DNA of 64,000 bases. Origin: Rhizobacter sp. OV335. GTDB taxonomy: Bacteria > Pseudomonadota > Gammaproteobacteria > Burkholderiales > Burkholderiaceae_C. Positions 16,379-28,665 of the stretch are shown piece by piece (position 1 is the first letter of the stretch; every line of letters starts with the position of its first letter). The translations under genes and the position numbers were made by a program. The notes under the pieces were generated by a model. That model ran no database searches and was not told the origin of the DNA. It worked only from the letters and a program-made list of their open reading frames with translations. Location of the stretch: the NCBI RefSeq assembly GCF_900142965.1, contig NZ_FRCQ01000034.1, positions 1-64,000 on the forward strand. The letters are read 5' to 3'.

Positions 16379-16567
16379 ATGAACAAACTCATCGCCGCGC
16401 TGATCGCCGCCACCTTCTCGCTGGGCGCATTCGCCCAAGCTGCTTCGGCTCCGGCCGCTGCAGCCCCGGCTGCCAAGGAAGCGGCTCCGGCCGCTGCCGA
16501 CAAGAAGGTCGCCAAGAAGTCGACCAAGAAGGCCAAGAAGGCGAAGGCTGAAAAGAAGGCCGCCTGA
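16379..16567 (+). CDS. small secreted Ala/Lys-rich protein
   Basis: A 62-residue protein with a signal peptide (MNKLIAALIAATFSLGAFAQA, predicted cleavage after Ala-Gln-Ala). The mature part is almost only Ala, Pro and Lys, and its last 20 residues are strongly basic (KKSTKKAKKAKAEKK). AAAGGAG lies about eight bases upstream of the ATG, a strong ribosome site. A clear intrinsic terminator follows. The periplasmic, histone-H1-like composition suggests binding to an acidic polymer, but no function is known. Similar small proteins occur in Burkholderiales, from memory. Confidence 0.75.
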   Translation: MNKLIAALIAATFSLGAFAQAASAPAAAAPAAKEAAPAAADKKVAKKSTKKAKKAKAEKKAA

Positions 16568-16610
16568 GATCCAGGCAGCTTTCCGGGCGTCAGCGCCCAA
16601 AGGCACAGGA

Positions 16611-16634
16611 AACCCGGCCCAGGCCGGGTTTTTT
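16611..16634 (+). terminator. intrinsic terminator
   Basis: AACCCGGCC (16611-16619), a two-base loop CA and GGCCGGGTT (16622-16630) form a 9-bp GC-rich stem followed by a run of T. It ends the transcript of the small Ala/Lys-rich protein. It sits before the stop of the convergent gene at 16656 and may serve that gene too, since A residues flank the other side. Confidence 0.9.
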
Positions 16635-16655
16635 GTTGGCCAAAAATCAAGACGA

Positions 16656-17150
16656 TCAGGCGCGCAATCGCGGCTTCGCCGCCTCCACCGCCGTCGCGAA
16701 CGGCCGGCTCAACGCGATCCGCTGCCACTTGCGCTCGTCCCAGGTCTGCGGACCGGTCAGCGTCCAGCGGGCGATCGAGTCGTCAAGGTCGACACGCGCC
16801 ACGCGTCCGAAGATCGGCAGTGCAGGCTTCAGCAGGCGCAGACCACGGCGCAGGCGCCCCGGCAGCGGGGCATGCGATTCATGCGCCCAGAAGACGCAGC
16901 GCTTCTCGGCCCAGAAGGCCAGCCGCTCGAAGTGCACGCGGCCGGCAAAGCCGGTGTTCGCGGGCAGCAGCAGGAACTCGTCGGGCAGCTGCACCACCGA
17001 GTACGACAGGTCGCCGAGGTGCTCGCCACTGCCGTGCTGCACGAAGATCACGCGCTGCACGTCGGCGGCCTTGAAGCGGTCGACTTCGGCATCGTCATGA
17101 AAAACGACGATGTCCGGCCCTTGCCAGGCCGTGTGCCAGGTGCTGTCCAT
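16656..17150 (-). CDS. hypothetical protein
   Basis: A 164-residue protein that I do not recognise. The N-terminal half is acidic with alternating strands (IVVFHDDAEVDRFKAADVQRVIFVQHG). A central part contains LPDEFLLLPANTGFAGRVHFERLAFW and VFWAHES. The C-terminal third is basic (PGRLRRGLRLLKP). There is no signal peptide or membrane segment, so it is probably cytoplasmic. The start at 17150 is chosen over 17198 because the longer form adds only Arg/Asp-rich residues. It lies between a terminator and the 3' end of rhlE. Confidence 0.6.
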   Translation of the reverse strand: MDSTWHTAWQGPDIVVFHDDAEVDRFKAADVQRVIFVQHGSGEHLGDLSYSVVQLPDEFLLLPANTGFAGRVHFERLAFWAEKRCVFWAHESHAPLPGRLRRGLRLLKPALPIFGRVARVDLDDSIARWTLTGPQTWDERKWQRIALSRPFATAVEAAKPRLRA

Positions 17151-17285
17151 GGGGTGTTCTCTCGAGTCGAATGGGCGGGCGTCGACGGTACGCCCCATGT
17201 CGGCTCGACATGTATCCAGACGCGACAGGCCTCAGGCGCCGTCGGCGTGATCCCCGCGATGTGCGGAACAACTGGATACAAATCC

Positions 17286-17329
17286 GGCTGTCTGTGAGTG
17301 CCGACTCCCTCGGCAACTGTCAGACAGCC
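17286..17329. repeat. two-tier inverted repeat downstream of rhlE
   Basis: GGCTGTCTG (17286-17294) is the exact reverse complement of CAGACAGCC (17321-17329). Nested inside, TGCCGA (17299-17304) pairs with TCGGCA (17310-17315). The structure lies 15 bases beyond the rhlE stop in its direction of transcription. No clear T-run follows, so it is either a Rho-independent-like stop of weak type or an RNA-stabilising hairpin. Confidence 0.6.
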
Positions 17330-17343
17330 GTGATTTCAGCGCT

Positions 17344-18864
<1,521 letters not shown>

Positions 18865-19170
18865 GGGGATCCATCAGGAGATCGGCCCGTCGCCGAGAAC
18901 TTCGGCGCCAGTCGCAGGCAGACGGTGAGGTGAGCGCGAGGCTCAGGTCAGGGATGACGGCAGCGAAGTGACTGGTGTCTGCGCTGGTGCCGGCATTCTA
19001 CCTGCTGAACGCGATTTCATCGGCCGAACTGCGGGGTCGGCGCGGGCTTGATCCGCGCGCCGGCGCGGCACGGCCCGCGGAGCGGCGACAATACCGGTTT
19101 TGGCGCCGCGTTCTGCGGCCGGCCATTCCTGCTCCACCCCCAGCTCTTCCGCTCTCCAGGACCACACGCC
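18865..19170. other. rhlE-ettA divergent intergenic region
   Basis: About 306 bases between two divergent genes. The segment is GC-rich. CAATACCGGTTTTGG near 19090 is the only AT-containing patch and may hold an ettA promoter, but I see no convincing -35/-10 pair. No RNA gene or repeat is evident. Confidence 0.4.
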
Positions 19171-20835
<1,665 letters not shown>

Positions 20836-20848
20836 GGGCCTGCGCTGG

Positions 20849-21172
20849 TCAGAAGGCTCGCTGGCAGGTGGCCAGCTTGTCCTTCGCCGGCATCGACAGC
20901 ATCCGGTTCAGCTCGGAGTTGTAGGTGGCGCGGTAGCCGTCGCTCTTGCGCACGGCCGACAAGTCCGACTTGGTCTTGGCCGCGAGCTGCGCGAGCATGT
21001 CCTGCCCCGGCTTCATGCTCTTCGGGTCGACCGGCGTGCAGACGTAGAGAACGGCATCGATGCCGGCCACCATCTGCTCGACGGCGTCGTCGGCATGGGC
21101 GGGCAGGCAGGTCACGAGGGCGGCGACAAGCAGCCCTGGAATGGCAAACGCGGATTTCAAACAGCAGCCCAA
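20849..21172 (-). CDS. hypothetical secreted protein
   Basis: A 107-residue protein with a signal peptide (about residues 1-27, ending PAHA before DDAVEQ). The mature chain of about 80 residues is helical, with two cysteines (VLYVCTPVDP and near the C-terminal ATCQRAF) that could form a disulphide in the periplasm. No family recognised. It is left-facing, between ettA (convergent) and fliE (same strand, about 160 bases upstream), so it may be read from its own promoter in 21173-21329. Confidence 0.65.
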   Translation of the reverse strand: MGCCLKSAFAIPGLLVAALVTCLPAHADDAVEQMVAGIDAVLYVCTPVDPKSMKPGQDMLAQLAAKTKSDLSAVRKSDGYRATYNSELNRMLSMPAKDKLATCQRAF

Positions 21173-21329
21173 CGGTGAGACGCCCCGCGTGCACCTTGTG
21201 GCAACTCGGCGGCATCAGATAACAACCACCATTGTCCCGAAGTTCAGGCGCTTGCGCCTCCGGGTACACGCGAATGGGGGGTGGCCGTCGATCGTCTACT
21301 ACGTCACGGCCTGAGGCTGCAACAACGCG

Positions 21330-21656
21330 TTACACCGACATGTTCATGATGTCGGAGTAAGCCTGCACCAGCCGGTTGCGCACCTGCAGCGTGGCCTGGA
21401 ACCCGATCTGCGATTTCTGCATCGCGACCATCGTCTCTTCCAGGCTGACCGTCGGGTTGCCCAGCGACACCTGGCGCTGCATCTCGTCGGACTTGTTCTG
21501 CGAATCGCTCACCGAGCGCAGCGCCTGCGTCAGCGCCTGCTGGAAGCCCGCGCCCTCGGTGGCCTTGCTGCCGTTGACCAGCGGCGTGCCGTTCGGGTTC
21601 ATCCCCGCACGGGCCGCAGCCTGCGCGAAATTGAAGGGCTTGAGGGTGACGTCCAT
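21330..21656 (-). CDS. fliE: flagellar hook-basal body complex protein FliE
   Basis: A 108-residue FliE, the protein joining the MS ring to the proximal rod. The family core is at the C-terminus: VSLGNPTVSLEETMVAMQKSQIGFQATLQVRNRLVQAYSDIMNMSV, where the final Met-Asn-Met is near-invariant. The start at 21656 begins MDVTLKPFNF; the extension to 21710 would run into the shared promoter. It is transcribed away from fliF, the common arrangement in Burkholderiales, with about 145 bases of shared regulatory DNA. Confidence 0.93.
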   Translation of the reverse strand: MDVTLKPFNFAQAAARAGMNPNGTPLVNGSKATEGAGFQQALTQALRSVSDSQNKSDEMQRQVSLGNPTVSLEETMVAMQKSQIGFQATLQVRNRLVQAYSDIMNMSV

Positions 21657-21721
21657 GGGAACGGACTGTAGACAAGGCCCTGAAGTCGGATGGGGCGAAC
21701 TGCAGGCCATTTCCCAGGCTG

Positions 21722-21762
21722 TTCAACGCAATTGAAACCTCAAGTTTCCAAATAATCGCTTC
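21722..21762. promoter_or_regulatory. fliE-fliF divergent control region
   Basis: The gap contains CCTCAAGTTTCC (21738-21749), shared with the blocks before flhB and flhF. GAAAC and GTTTC flank its centre as a small dyad. AACGCAATT (21724-21732) and AAATAATCGCTT lie on either side and loosely resemble the two arms of an FlhDC box. No consensus sigma-28 -10 (GCCGATA) follows. It is probably the class II promoter region for fliE and fliF. The exact elements are not provable by eye. Confidence 0.45.
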
Positions 21763-21801
21763 CGTCAGCGGCCTTTGCCGTCACAGCACCAAGCGAACAA
21801 C

Positions 21802-23499
21802 ATGGACAACGCGGTCACCCTTGCCAACCCCAGCCAGCTCACCGTGCCGGCGGGGTTCGGCGCGCGCCTGGCGGCGCTGCCGGCCAAGAGCAAGGCAAGC
21901 CTCGGCCTCGGCATCGCGGCGCTGATCGCGGTGCTCGCCGCCATCACGCTGTGGAGCAGCCAGGGCGACTACAAGGTGCTGTACGCCAACCTGTCCGAGA
22001 AGGACGGCGGCGCGATCATTGCCCAGCTGTCGCAGATGAACGTGCCGTACCGCTATTCCGACGGCGGCGGCGCGATTCTGGTGCCGGCGGCACAGGTTCA
22101 CGACCTGCGCCTGAAGCTCGCGTCGGCCGGCCTGCCCAAGGGCTCGATCGTCGGCTTCGAGCTGATGGACGGCGCCAAGTTCGGCCAGACCCAGTTCCAG
22201 GAACGCCTGACCTTCCAGCGCGGCCTCGAAGGCGAACTCACCCGCTCGATCACCGCGATGTCGGCGGTGCAGAACGCCCGCGTGCACCTGGCGCTGCCGA
22301 ACCAGAACGGCTTCTTCCGCGAACAGCAGAAGCCGAGCGCCTCGGTGATGCTGACGCTGCACCCGGGCCGCACGCTCGACCGCTCGCAGATCGCCGGCAT
22401 CGTGCACCTGGTGTCGTCCAGCGTGCCCGAGATGAACCCGAAGGCCGTCAGCGTGCTCGACCAGACCGGCACGCTGCTGTCGGCCGCGCCCGAAACCAGC
22501 AACGGCGCCGGGCTCGACGCGCAGCAGCTGCAGTACGTGAACCAGATCGAGGCCAGCTACAACAAGCGCATCCTCGACATCCTGGAGCCGGTGATCGGCC
22601 GCGACAACCTGCGCGCGCAGGTCACCGCCGACGTCGACTTCTCGCAGATCGAATCCACCGCCGAGGAGTTCAAGCCCAACCAGGGCGAGAACGCCCAGGC
22701 CAGCGTGCGCAGCCAGCAGAGCAGCGAGCAGATGGGGCAGAGCGGCGCGGGCGCCACCGGCATCCCCGGTGCCGCGTCGAACCAGCCGCCGGTGCCGGCG
22801 ACCGCCCCGGTGACGGGCGCCGCCCAGCCGCTGCAGACCGCGCAGAACGGCGCCGCCAGCAACACCAACACCCGCAAGGAAGCCGTCACCAACTACGAGG
22901 TCGACAAGACCGTGCGGGTGACGCGCAATGCCACCGGCACCGTCAAGCGCCTGAACGCCGCCGTGGTCGTCAACCACCGCAGCGTGACCGACGCCAAGGG
23001 CAAGACCACCACCGTGCCGCTGACGCCGGACGAGATCGAGAAGCTGAACGTGCTGGTGCGCGAGAGCATCGGCTTCAAGCAGGAGCGCGGCGATTCGGTG
23101 AAGGTGATCAACGCGCCGTTCCGCATCGAGAAGATCGAGCCCGACACCACGCCGATCTGGAAGCAGCCGCAGACGCTGGACATGCTGCGCGCCGCCGCGG
23201 TGCCGGGCTCGCTGGCCCTGGTCGCGATGGTGATCGTGTTCGGGCTGATCCGCCCGGCGCTGAAGGCCGCGCTGCCGCAACCGCTGCCGCCGGTCGATGC
23301 GCGCGGCAACACGCTGGACGCGATGGTCGACGACGCCGAGTCGCTGCCGAAGCTCGGCCACGACGCCGCCGCGAAGCTGCCGATGCTCGAATCGCCGCGC
23401 ATCAGCCCGACGCTGATCGCCGCCCGCGCCTATGCCAAGGACAACCCGGGTGCCGTGGCCAGCATCGTGCGCGACTGGGTCAGCGGCGAAGCCGCCTGA
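21802..23499 (+). CDS. fliF: flagellar MS-ring protein FliF
   Basis: A 565-residue FliF that forms the membrane-supramembrane ring on which the rotor assembles. The first membrane helix is at about residues 32-52 (LGLGIAALIAVLAAITLWSS) and the second at about 468-490 (GSLALVAMVIVFGLI). Between them are the periplasmic ring-building motifs (YKVLYANLSEKDGGAI, GFELMDGAKFGQTQFQERLTFQRGLEGEL). A Gln/Ala-rich insert lies near residue 320-350. The C-terminal cytoplasmic tail binds FliG. The start MDNAV at 21802 is preferred over 21775. First gene of fliFGHIJK. Confidence 0.95.
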   Translation: MDNAVTLANPSQLTVPAGFGARLAALPAKSKASLGLGIAALIAVLAAITLWSSQGDYKVLYANLSEKDGGAIIAQLSQMNVPYRYSDGGGAILVPAAQVHDLRLKLASAGLPKGSIVGFELMDGAKFGQTQFQERLTFQRGLEGELTRSITAMSAVQNARVHLALPNQNGFFREQQKPSASVMLTLHPGRTLDRSQIAGIVHLVSSSVPEMNPKAVSVLDQTGTLLSAAPETSNGAGLDAQQLQYVNQIEASYNKRILDILEPVIGRDNLRAQVTADVDFSQIESTAEEFKPNQGENAQASVRSQQSSEQMGQSGAGATGIPGAASNQPPVPATAPVTGAAQPLQTAQNGAASNTNTRKEAVTNYEVDKTVRVTRNATGTVKRLNAAVVVNHRSVTDAKGKTTTVPLTPDEIEKLNVLVRESIGFKQERGDSVKVINAPFRIEKIEPDTTPIWKQPQTLDMLRAAAVPGSLALVAMVIVFGLIRPALKAALPQPLPPVDARGNTLDAMVDDAESLPKLGHDAAAKLPMLESPRISPTLIAARAYAKDNPGAVASIVRDWVSGEAA

Positions 23500-23531
23500 T
23501 CCTCGGCCATCACAAGAACCACGGAAGAGAC

Positions 23532-24527
23532 ATGGACACCAAGGGACTGGAAGACGCGGCAATCTTGATGATGTCGCTCGGCGAGGAGGAAGCCTCCGAG
23601 GTGTTCAAGCACCTGACGCCGAAAGAGGTGCAAGGCCTCGGCGAAACCATCGCCAGGATGAAGACCATCCCGCGCGAGCGCGTGGAGACGGTGCTGGAGC
23701 GCTTCGCCAACCAGGCCCAGGAGCAGAGCCTGCTCGTCACCGACAACGACGAATACATCAAGAGCGTGCTGCGCAAGGCGCTCGGCGACGACAAGGCCAA
23801 CCTGCTGATCGACCGCATCCTGCAGGGCGGCGACACCAGCGGCATCGAGAGCCTGAAGTGGATGGACGCGAGCTCGGTGGCCGAGCTGCTGCGCAACGAG
23901 CACCCGCAGATCGTCGCGGCGATCCTGGTGCACCTGGACTACGACCAGGCCTCGTCGGTGCTGAAGTGCTTCACCGAGCGCCAGCGCAACGAGGTGGTGG
24001 TGCGCATCGCGACGCTCGACGGCATCCAGCCGTCGGCGCTGAAGGACCTGAACGACGTGATGAGCAAGGTGCTGGCCGGCGGCGACAAGCTGCGCAAGGC
24101 CTCGCTCGGCGGCGTGAAGACCGCGGCCGAGATGATCAACCTGATGGGCGGCAGCATCGAGACCTCGGTGCTCGACTACGTGCGCGAGGCCGACAACGAG
24201 CTGGCCCAGAAGATCATGGACAACATGTTCACCTTCGACGACCTGGAGAAGGTCGACGACAAGGGCATCCAGCTGCTGCTGAAGGAAGTGCAGTCCGAAT
24301 CGCTGGTGATCGCACTGAAGGGTGCGACGCCGGAGATGCGCGAGAAGGTGTTCCGCAACATGTCCACGCGCGCCGCCGAGACGCTGCGCGAAGACCTGGA
24401 ATCGCGCGGCCCGGTGCGCGTCAGCGAGGTCGAGGCCGAGCAGAAGGAAATGCTGAAGATCGTGCGTCGCCTGAGCGATGAAGGCCAGATCGTGCTCGGA
24501 GGCGGCGGCGATGACCAGTTCCTCTAA
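23532..24527 (+). CDS. fliG: flagellar motor switch protein FliG
   Basis: A 331-residue FliG, the rotor subunit that contacts the stator and joins FliF to FliM. N-terminal domain: DAAILMMSLGEEEASEVFKHL. The middle domain has NEHPQIVAAILVHLDYDQAS (the EHPQR-like motif). The C-terminal torque domain contains MFTFDDLEKVDDKGIQLLLKEV with its charged helix. GAGA lies near the start. It ends 17 bases inside fliH, so translation is coupled. Cytoplasmic face of the MS ring. Confidence 0.96.
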   Translation: MDTKGLEDAAILMMSLGEEEASEVFKHLTPKEVQGLGETIARMKTIPRERVETVLERFANQAQEQSLLVTDNDEYIKSVLRKALGDDKANLLIDRILQGGDTSGIESLKWMDASSVAELLRNEHPQIVAAILVHLDYDQASSVLKCFTERQRNEVVVRIATLDGIQPSALKDLNDVMSKVLAGGDKLRKASLGGVKTAAEMINLMGGSIETSVLDYVREADNELAQKIMDNMFTFDDLEKVDDKGIQLLLKEVQSESLVIALKGATPEMREKVFRNMSTRAAETLREDLESRGPVRVSEVEAEQKEMLKIVRRLSDEGQIVLGGGGDDQFL

Positions 24528-25290
24528 GCCGAACGGCCCGCGGCAGGTGCCGCCGCCGCCCGGCTCGAAGCCGGCCAACAGCTACAGCCGCTTCATCCCG
24601 CGCGAGGAGTTGAACTCGTTCGCCGCGTGGACGCCCGGCTCGCTGTCCGGCGGCAACGAGACGCCGAACACCGGCGTGCACCGGCCCGAGCCGCCGGCCC
24701 CGCCGGCGCCGAACCCGGTCGACGAACTGATGGCGCAGCTCAAGCAGGTGCGCCAGACCGGCTACCAGGACGGCTACCGCGACGGGCTGGTCGCGCTCGA
24801 CGGCTTCAAGCAGAGCTACGCGGCGCAGGTCACCGCGCAGGTCGGCGCGATCGTGCAGGGCTTCGGCCAGCAGCTCGACGACCTGCAGCAGGACATGGCG
24901 CGCGCGCTGGCCGTCACCGCCACGCAGCTGGCCAAGCAGATGGTGCGCAGCGAGCTGAGCATGAAGCCCGAGCTGGTCGCGGTGGTCGCGACCGAGGCGG
25001 TCGACACGCTGCTGCTGAGCGCCCGCCACATCACCGTGCGGGTGCACCCGGACGACCATGCGCTGGTCGCGCAGGGCGCGGCCGACGTGCTGGCCGCGCG
25101 CGGCGCGCGCCTGCTGTCCGATGCCGACGTGCTGCGCGGCGGCTGCCTGGTCGAATCCGACATCGGCGTGATCGACGCGACGCTCGAGGCGCGCTGGCGC
25201 CGGGTCGCCGCCTCGGTCGGCTGCGAACAGGAATGGGAAGGCGACGAACCGCCGCTGCCCGAGATCGACGAGAACGGTGAGCCCGCATGA
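24511..25290 (+). CDS. fliH: flagellar export-ATPase regulator FliH
   Basis: A 259-residue FliH, the peripheral stalk/regulator of the FliI ATPase. The first 80 residues are Pro-rich and probably disordered ([17 protein letters not shown], the FIP element that docks to the export gate or C ring). The middle is the Gly-x-x-x-Gly region ([20 protein letters not shown]), followed by a coiled coil. The C-terminal domain ([41 protein letters not shown]) binds FliI. It overlaps fliG by 17 bases and fliI by four (ATGA). Confidence 0.93.
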   Translation: MTSSSKPNGPRQVPPPPGSKPANSYSRFIPREELNSFAAWTPGSLSGGNETPNTGVHRPEPPAPPAPNPVDELMAQLKQVRQTGYQDGYRDGLVALDGFKQSYAAQVTAQVGAIVQGFGQQLDDLQQDMARALAVTATQLAKQMVRSELSMKPELVAVVATEAVDTLLLSARHITVRVHPDDHALVAQGAADVLAARGARLLSDADVLRGGCLVESDIGVIDATLEARWRRVAASVGCEQEWEGDEPPLPEIDENGEPA

Positions 25291-26711
25291 TCACGTCGAA
25301 GCAAGAATCGAAAGCAGTCGCCAGCACCGACAAGTGGCAGCGCTACCTCGGCGACCTGAAGAACTTCTCGGCCGATGCGATGCCGCTGGAGACGCAGGGC
25401 ACGCTGGTGCGCGTGGCCGGGCTGGTGCTCGAGGCCGCCGGCCTGCGCGTGCCGGTCGGCTCGGTCTGCGAGGTGCGCATGGACGGCCAGCCGCCGGTGC
25501 TGGCCGAGGTGGTCGGCTTCTCGGGCGACCGCGCCTACCTGATGCCCACCGGCGAGATCCACGGCCTGGCCAGCGGCGCGCGCGTCGTGCCGCGGCCGTC
25601 GCCGATCGTGCCGCTGCTGCTGGGCGCGACGCAACACCAATGGCGGCGCAGCGAAGACCGCACGCTGCACCTGCCGATGGGCGACGGGCTGCTCGGCCGC
25701 GTCGTCGATTCGCAGGGCATGCCGATGGACCGCAAGGGGCCGCTCGGCAGCGTGCACAACGAGCCGCTGGTGCGCCGCCCGATCAACGCGATGGACCGCG
25801 ACCCGATCCGCCAGCCGCTGGACACCGGCGTGCGGGCGATCAACGCGATGCTGACGGTGGGCCGCGGCCAGCGCATCGGGCTGTTCGCCGGCACCGGCGT
25901 CGGCAAGTCGGTGCTGCTCGGGATGATGGCGCGCTACACCGCGGCCGACGTGATCGTGGTCGGCCTGATCGGCGAACGCGGCCGCGAAGTGAAGGAATTC
26001 ATCGAGGACATCCTCGGCGAGGAAGGCCTGCGCCGCTCGGTGGTGGTGGCCGCGCCGGCCGATGCGCCGCCGCTGACCCGGCTGCAGGGCGCGAGCTACG
26101 CGACCGCGATCGCCGAGCACTTCCGCGACCGCGGCCAGCACGTGCTGCTGCTGATGGATTCGCTGACCCGCTTCGCGATGGCGCAGCGCGAGATCGCGCT
26201 GGCGATCGGCGAGCCGCCTGCCACCAAGGGCTACCCGCCGAGCTGCTTCGCGAAGCTGCCGCAGCTGGTGGAGCGCAGCGGCAACGGCATCCACGGCGTC
26301 GGCTCGATCACCGCGTTCTACACCGTGCTGAGCGAGGGCGACGACCAGCAGGACCCGATCGCCGATGCGGCGCGCGGCATCCTCGACGGCCACATCGTGC
26401 TGTCGCGCGAACTGGCCGAGGCCGGGCACTACCCGGCGATCGACGTCGAACGCTCGATCTCGCGGGTGATGAACAACGTCAGCCCGCAGGAGCACATCGA
26501 CGCGGCGCGGCGCTTCCGCCAGCTGAGTGCGAAGTACACGAAGGCGCGCGACCTGATCCAGCTGGGCGCGTATTCGCCCGGCCACGACAGCGAGCTCGAT
26601 GCCGCCGTCAAGCTGCACGGCCCGATGGTCGAGCTGCTGCAGCAGGGCATGAACAAGCCGGCCAGCCTGAACAACAGCGTGCGGGATCTGCGCAAGTTGT
26701 TCGGCACCTGA
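25287..26711 (+). CDS. fliI: flagellum-specific export ATPase FliI
   Basis: A 474-residue FliI, the hexameric ATPase that feeds export substrates to the type III gate. Walker A is [11 protein letters not shown] (about residues 199-209), Walker B is [19 protein letters not shown], and the arginine-finger region [16 protein letters not shown] is intact. It resembles F1-beta throughout. The first 60 residues form the FliH-binding N-terminus. The start overlaps the fliH stop (ATGA at 25287), showing tight coupling. Cytoplasmic, docked under the basal body with FliJ. Confidence 0.96.
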   Translation: MITSKQESKAVASTDKWQRYLGDLKNFSADAMPLETQGTLVRVAGLVLEAAGLRVPVGSVCEVRMDGQPPVLAEVVGFSGDRAYLMPTGEIHGLASGARVVPRPSPIVPLLLGATQHQWRRSEDRTLHLPMGDGLLGRVVDSQGMPMDRKGPLGSVHNEPLVRRPINAMDRDPIRQPLDTGVRAINAMLTVGRGQRIGLFAGTGVGKSVLLGMMARYTAADVIVVGLIGERGREVKEFIEDILGEEGLRRSVVVAAPADAPPLTRLQGASYATAIAEHFRDRGQHVLLLMDSLTRFAMAQREIALAIGEPPATKGYPPSCFAKLPQLVERSGNGIHGVGSITAFYTVLSEGDDQQDPIADAARGILDGHIVLSRELAEAGHYPAIDVERSISRVMNNVSPQEHIDAARRFRQLSAKYTKARDLIQLGAYSPGHDSELDAAVKLHGPMVELLQQGMNKPASLNNSVRDLRKLFGT

Positions 26712-26736
26712 TCACGACGATTGAAGGAGTACCTCG

Positions 26737-27213
26737 ATGAGCAACGACCGTTCGATTGAACCGCTGATGGCGCTGCTGGGCCAGGCCGAGCGCGAGCGCG
26801 ACGCCGCGATGGCCGAATCGCGCCGCGCGACCGACGCGCAAACCGCGGCGACCGCGCAGGCCGAACAGTTGACGACCTACCGCGGCGAGTACGAGGCGCG
26901 CTTTCGCGAGCAGTTCAGCCGCAGCAGCACGATGGACGTGATGCAGCACTACCAGGGCTTCATGCAGCGGCTGACGCTGGCGATCGACCAGCAGCAGCGC
27001 GTCGTCGTGCATGCGCAAGGCCGCGTCGAACGCATGCTGCAGCTGCTGCGCGAGCAGGAGATGCGCGTCGCCTCGGTGCGCAAGCTGCTGGAGCGCCGGC
27101 TGCAGGAGCTGCGCCTGGTGTCCGACCGCCGCGAGCAGAAGCAGACCGACGAGTTCGCCGCGCGGGCCGCCTGGAACCGGCTGAGCCAGGCCGGCGCCTC
27201 GCCGATGGCCTGA
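26737..27213 (+). CDS. fliJ: flagellar export protein FliJ
   Basis: A 158-residue, almost wholly helical protein fitting FliJ, the central coiled-coil stalk of the export ATPase. It contains LGQAERERDAAMAESRRATDAQTAATAQAEQLTTYRGEYEARF and, further on, QEMRVASVRKLLERRLQE, the conserved heptad pattern. It has no membrane segment. AAGGAG lies about nine bases before the ATG. Identity rests as much on position between fliI and fliK as on sequence. Confidence 0.88.
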   Translation: MSNDRSIEPLMALLGQAERERDAAMAESRRATDAQTAATAQAEQLTTYRGEYEARFREQFSRSSTMDVMQHYQGFMQRLTLAIDQQQRVVVHAQGRVERMLQLLREQEMRVASVRKLLERRLQELRLVSDRREQKQTDEFAARAAWNRLSQAGASPMA

Positions 27214-27272
27214 GCGCCGCCAGGCTGACACCCCTTCCGATCCACCGCTGAATCCACCGTCCAGGCACTTTC

Positions 27273-28523
27273 ATGTCCGCTGCCGTGTCGTCGTCCCTGC
27301 CGATCTTTTCCGCGAACAACCCGCAGGCGGTCACGTGGCCCCTGGCGCCGTCGCCCGAGGGGCCGCATGCCAATGCGTTCTCGCAGATGCTGAAGCAGCG
27401 GCAGCAGGCGCAAGCGACACCGCCCGCCGCGGCGCCAGCGCCTGCCGCGCCGACCCCGAAACCTGCCGCAACGGCCCCGAAACCCGCCACGCCACCGGCA
27501 CCCGCTGCGCAGAAGACCGCGCAAGCGCCCGCTCGCACGGCGGCGACCGAGCGTCCGCAGGCCGGGCAGAAGGCCGCCGAAGGCAAGGCCCCTGCTGATG
27601 CCGAGGCCGCCTCCGGTGACGAAACGACCGATGCCACCGCATCCGACAGCGCCGGATCGGCGACCGGGCTCGATCCGTCGCTCGGCAGCTGGCTGGCCGG
27701 GCTGAACCTGCCGGCCGCGAGCACGCAGGCCGGCGGCAAGCTGGCCCGCGGCCAAGCCCAGGCGGGTGAGGCCGAATCGGGCGATGCGCTCGGTGGCAAG
27801 GCCGGCGCTGAAGGCGGTGGCCGCGGTGCACGCCGGCTGGGCGGCGGTGGTGAAGTGCCCGGCGCTCGCGCCGACCGCGCGGCGCAACTCCAGGGCGCCG
27901 ACGCGCCCGCCGCCAAGCTGCTCGCCGAGGCGGCCGAAAAGACAAGCTCATTCCCAGAGGTCGCGGCCCAGGTGCATGGCGCCGGCGACAGCGCGCGCAC
28001 CGATGCCGCGCCTGCCAACGGCGCGCTGCTGGCGGCGGCGCTGGCCGCGACCGCGCCGAGCGCGCCGGCCGAGGCCCCGACCGTCGTCAACCTGCCGACA
28101 CCGGTGGATGCGCCGGATTTCACGCAATCGCTGGGTGTGCAGGTCAGCCTGCTGGCTGCCGACGGCGTGCAGCAGGCCGAACTGCACCTGAACCCGGCCG
28201 AGATGGGGCCGATCTCGGTGCAGATCGCGATCGACGGCACGCAGGCGCAGGTCGATTTCGGCGCCGACATGGCGAGCACCCGCCAGCTCATCGAGAGCGG
28301 GCTGCCCGAGCTGGCGTCCGCGCTGCGCGACGCCGGTTTCACGCTGACCGGCGGCGGTGTCTCGCAGCAGGCGCGCCAGGGCTCGTCGGAGGGCGGCCAG
28401 GGCCGCGGCGAGGGCGGATCCCGCTCGCGCAGCAGCATTGGCGGCGTCGAAGCAGCGGAAGCGGCCACCCCGCGCCGCAGCACCGCCCGCGTGTCGGCCG
28501 GCGGCGTTGATCTTTACGCCTGA
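27273..28523 (+). CDS. fliK: flagellar hook-length control protein FliK
   Basis: A 416-residue FliK, the secreted ruler that sets hook length and triggers the FlhB specificity switch. The N-terminal two thirds are Ala/Pro/Gln-rich and low-complexity, as expected of the ruler part. The C-terminal switch domain is clear: QQAELHLNPAEMGPISVQIAIDGTQAQVDF, then STRQLIESGLPELASALRDAGFTLTGGGVS. The last 60 residues are Gly/Ser/Arg-rich. A 140-base gap before fliL probably separates two transcripts. Confidence 0.93.
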   Translation: MSAAVSSSLPIFSANNPQAVTWPLAPSPEGPHANAFSQMLKQRQQAQATPPAAAPAPAAPTPKPAATAPKPATPPAPAAQKTAQAPARTAATERPQAGQKAAEGKAPADAEAASGDETTDATASDSAGSATGLDPSLGSWLAGLNLPAASTQAGGKLARGQAQAGEAESGDALGGKAGAEGGGRGARRLGGGGEVPGARADRAAQLQGADAPAAKLLAEAAEKTSSFPEVAAQVHGAGDSARTDAAPANGALLAAALAATAPSAPAEAPTVVNLPTPVDAPDFTQSLGVQVSLLAADGVQQAELHLNPAEMGPISVQIAIDGTQAQVDFGADMASTRQLIESGLPELASALRDAGFTLTGGGVSQQARQGSSEGGQGRGEGGSRSRSSIGGVEAAEAATPRRSTARVSAGGVDLYA

Positions 28524-28665
28524 GGCCAGGCGGCCGAACGGCGTGGTTTTCCCCCGCTTTTCGCGCTTTAGGATTTCCGCCCGCTTTCCATAATTTCCCC
28601 ATTGCAACCCGCGAGTGCGGCGCCGTCGTGGCGCCGTCGAACGGGGGGCCATCGAGGGAAATTCC

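Noticed and set aside
21722-21762. FlhDC binding box between fliE and fliF as a firm call
   Set aside because: Only loose resemblance of AACGCAATT and AAATAATCG to the E. coli box; not strong enough to assert.
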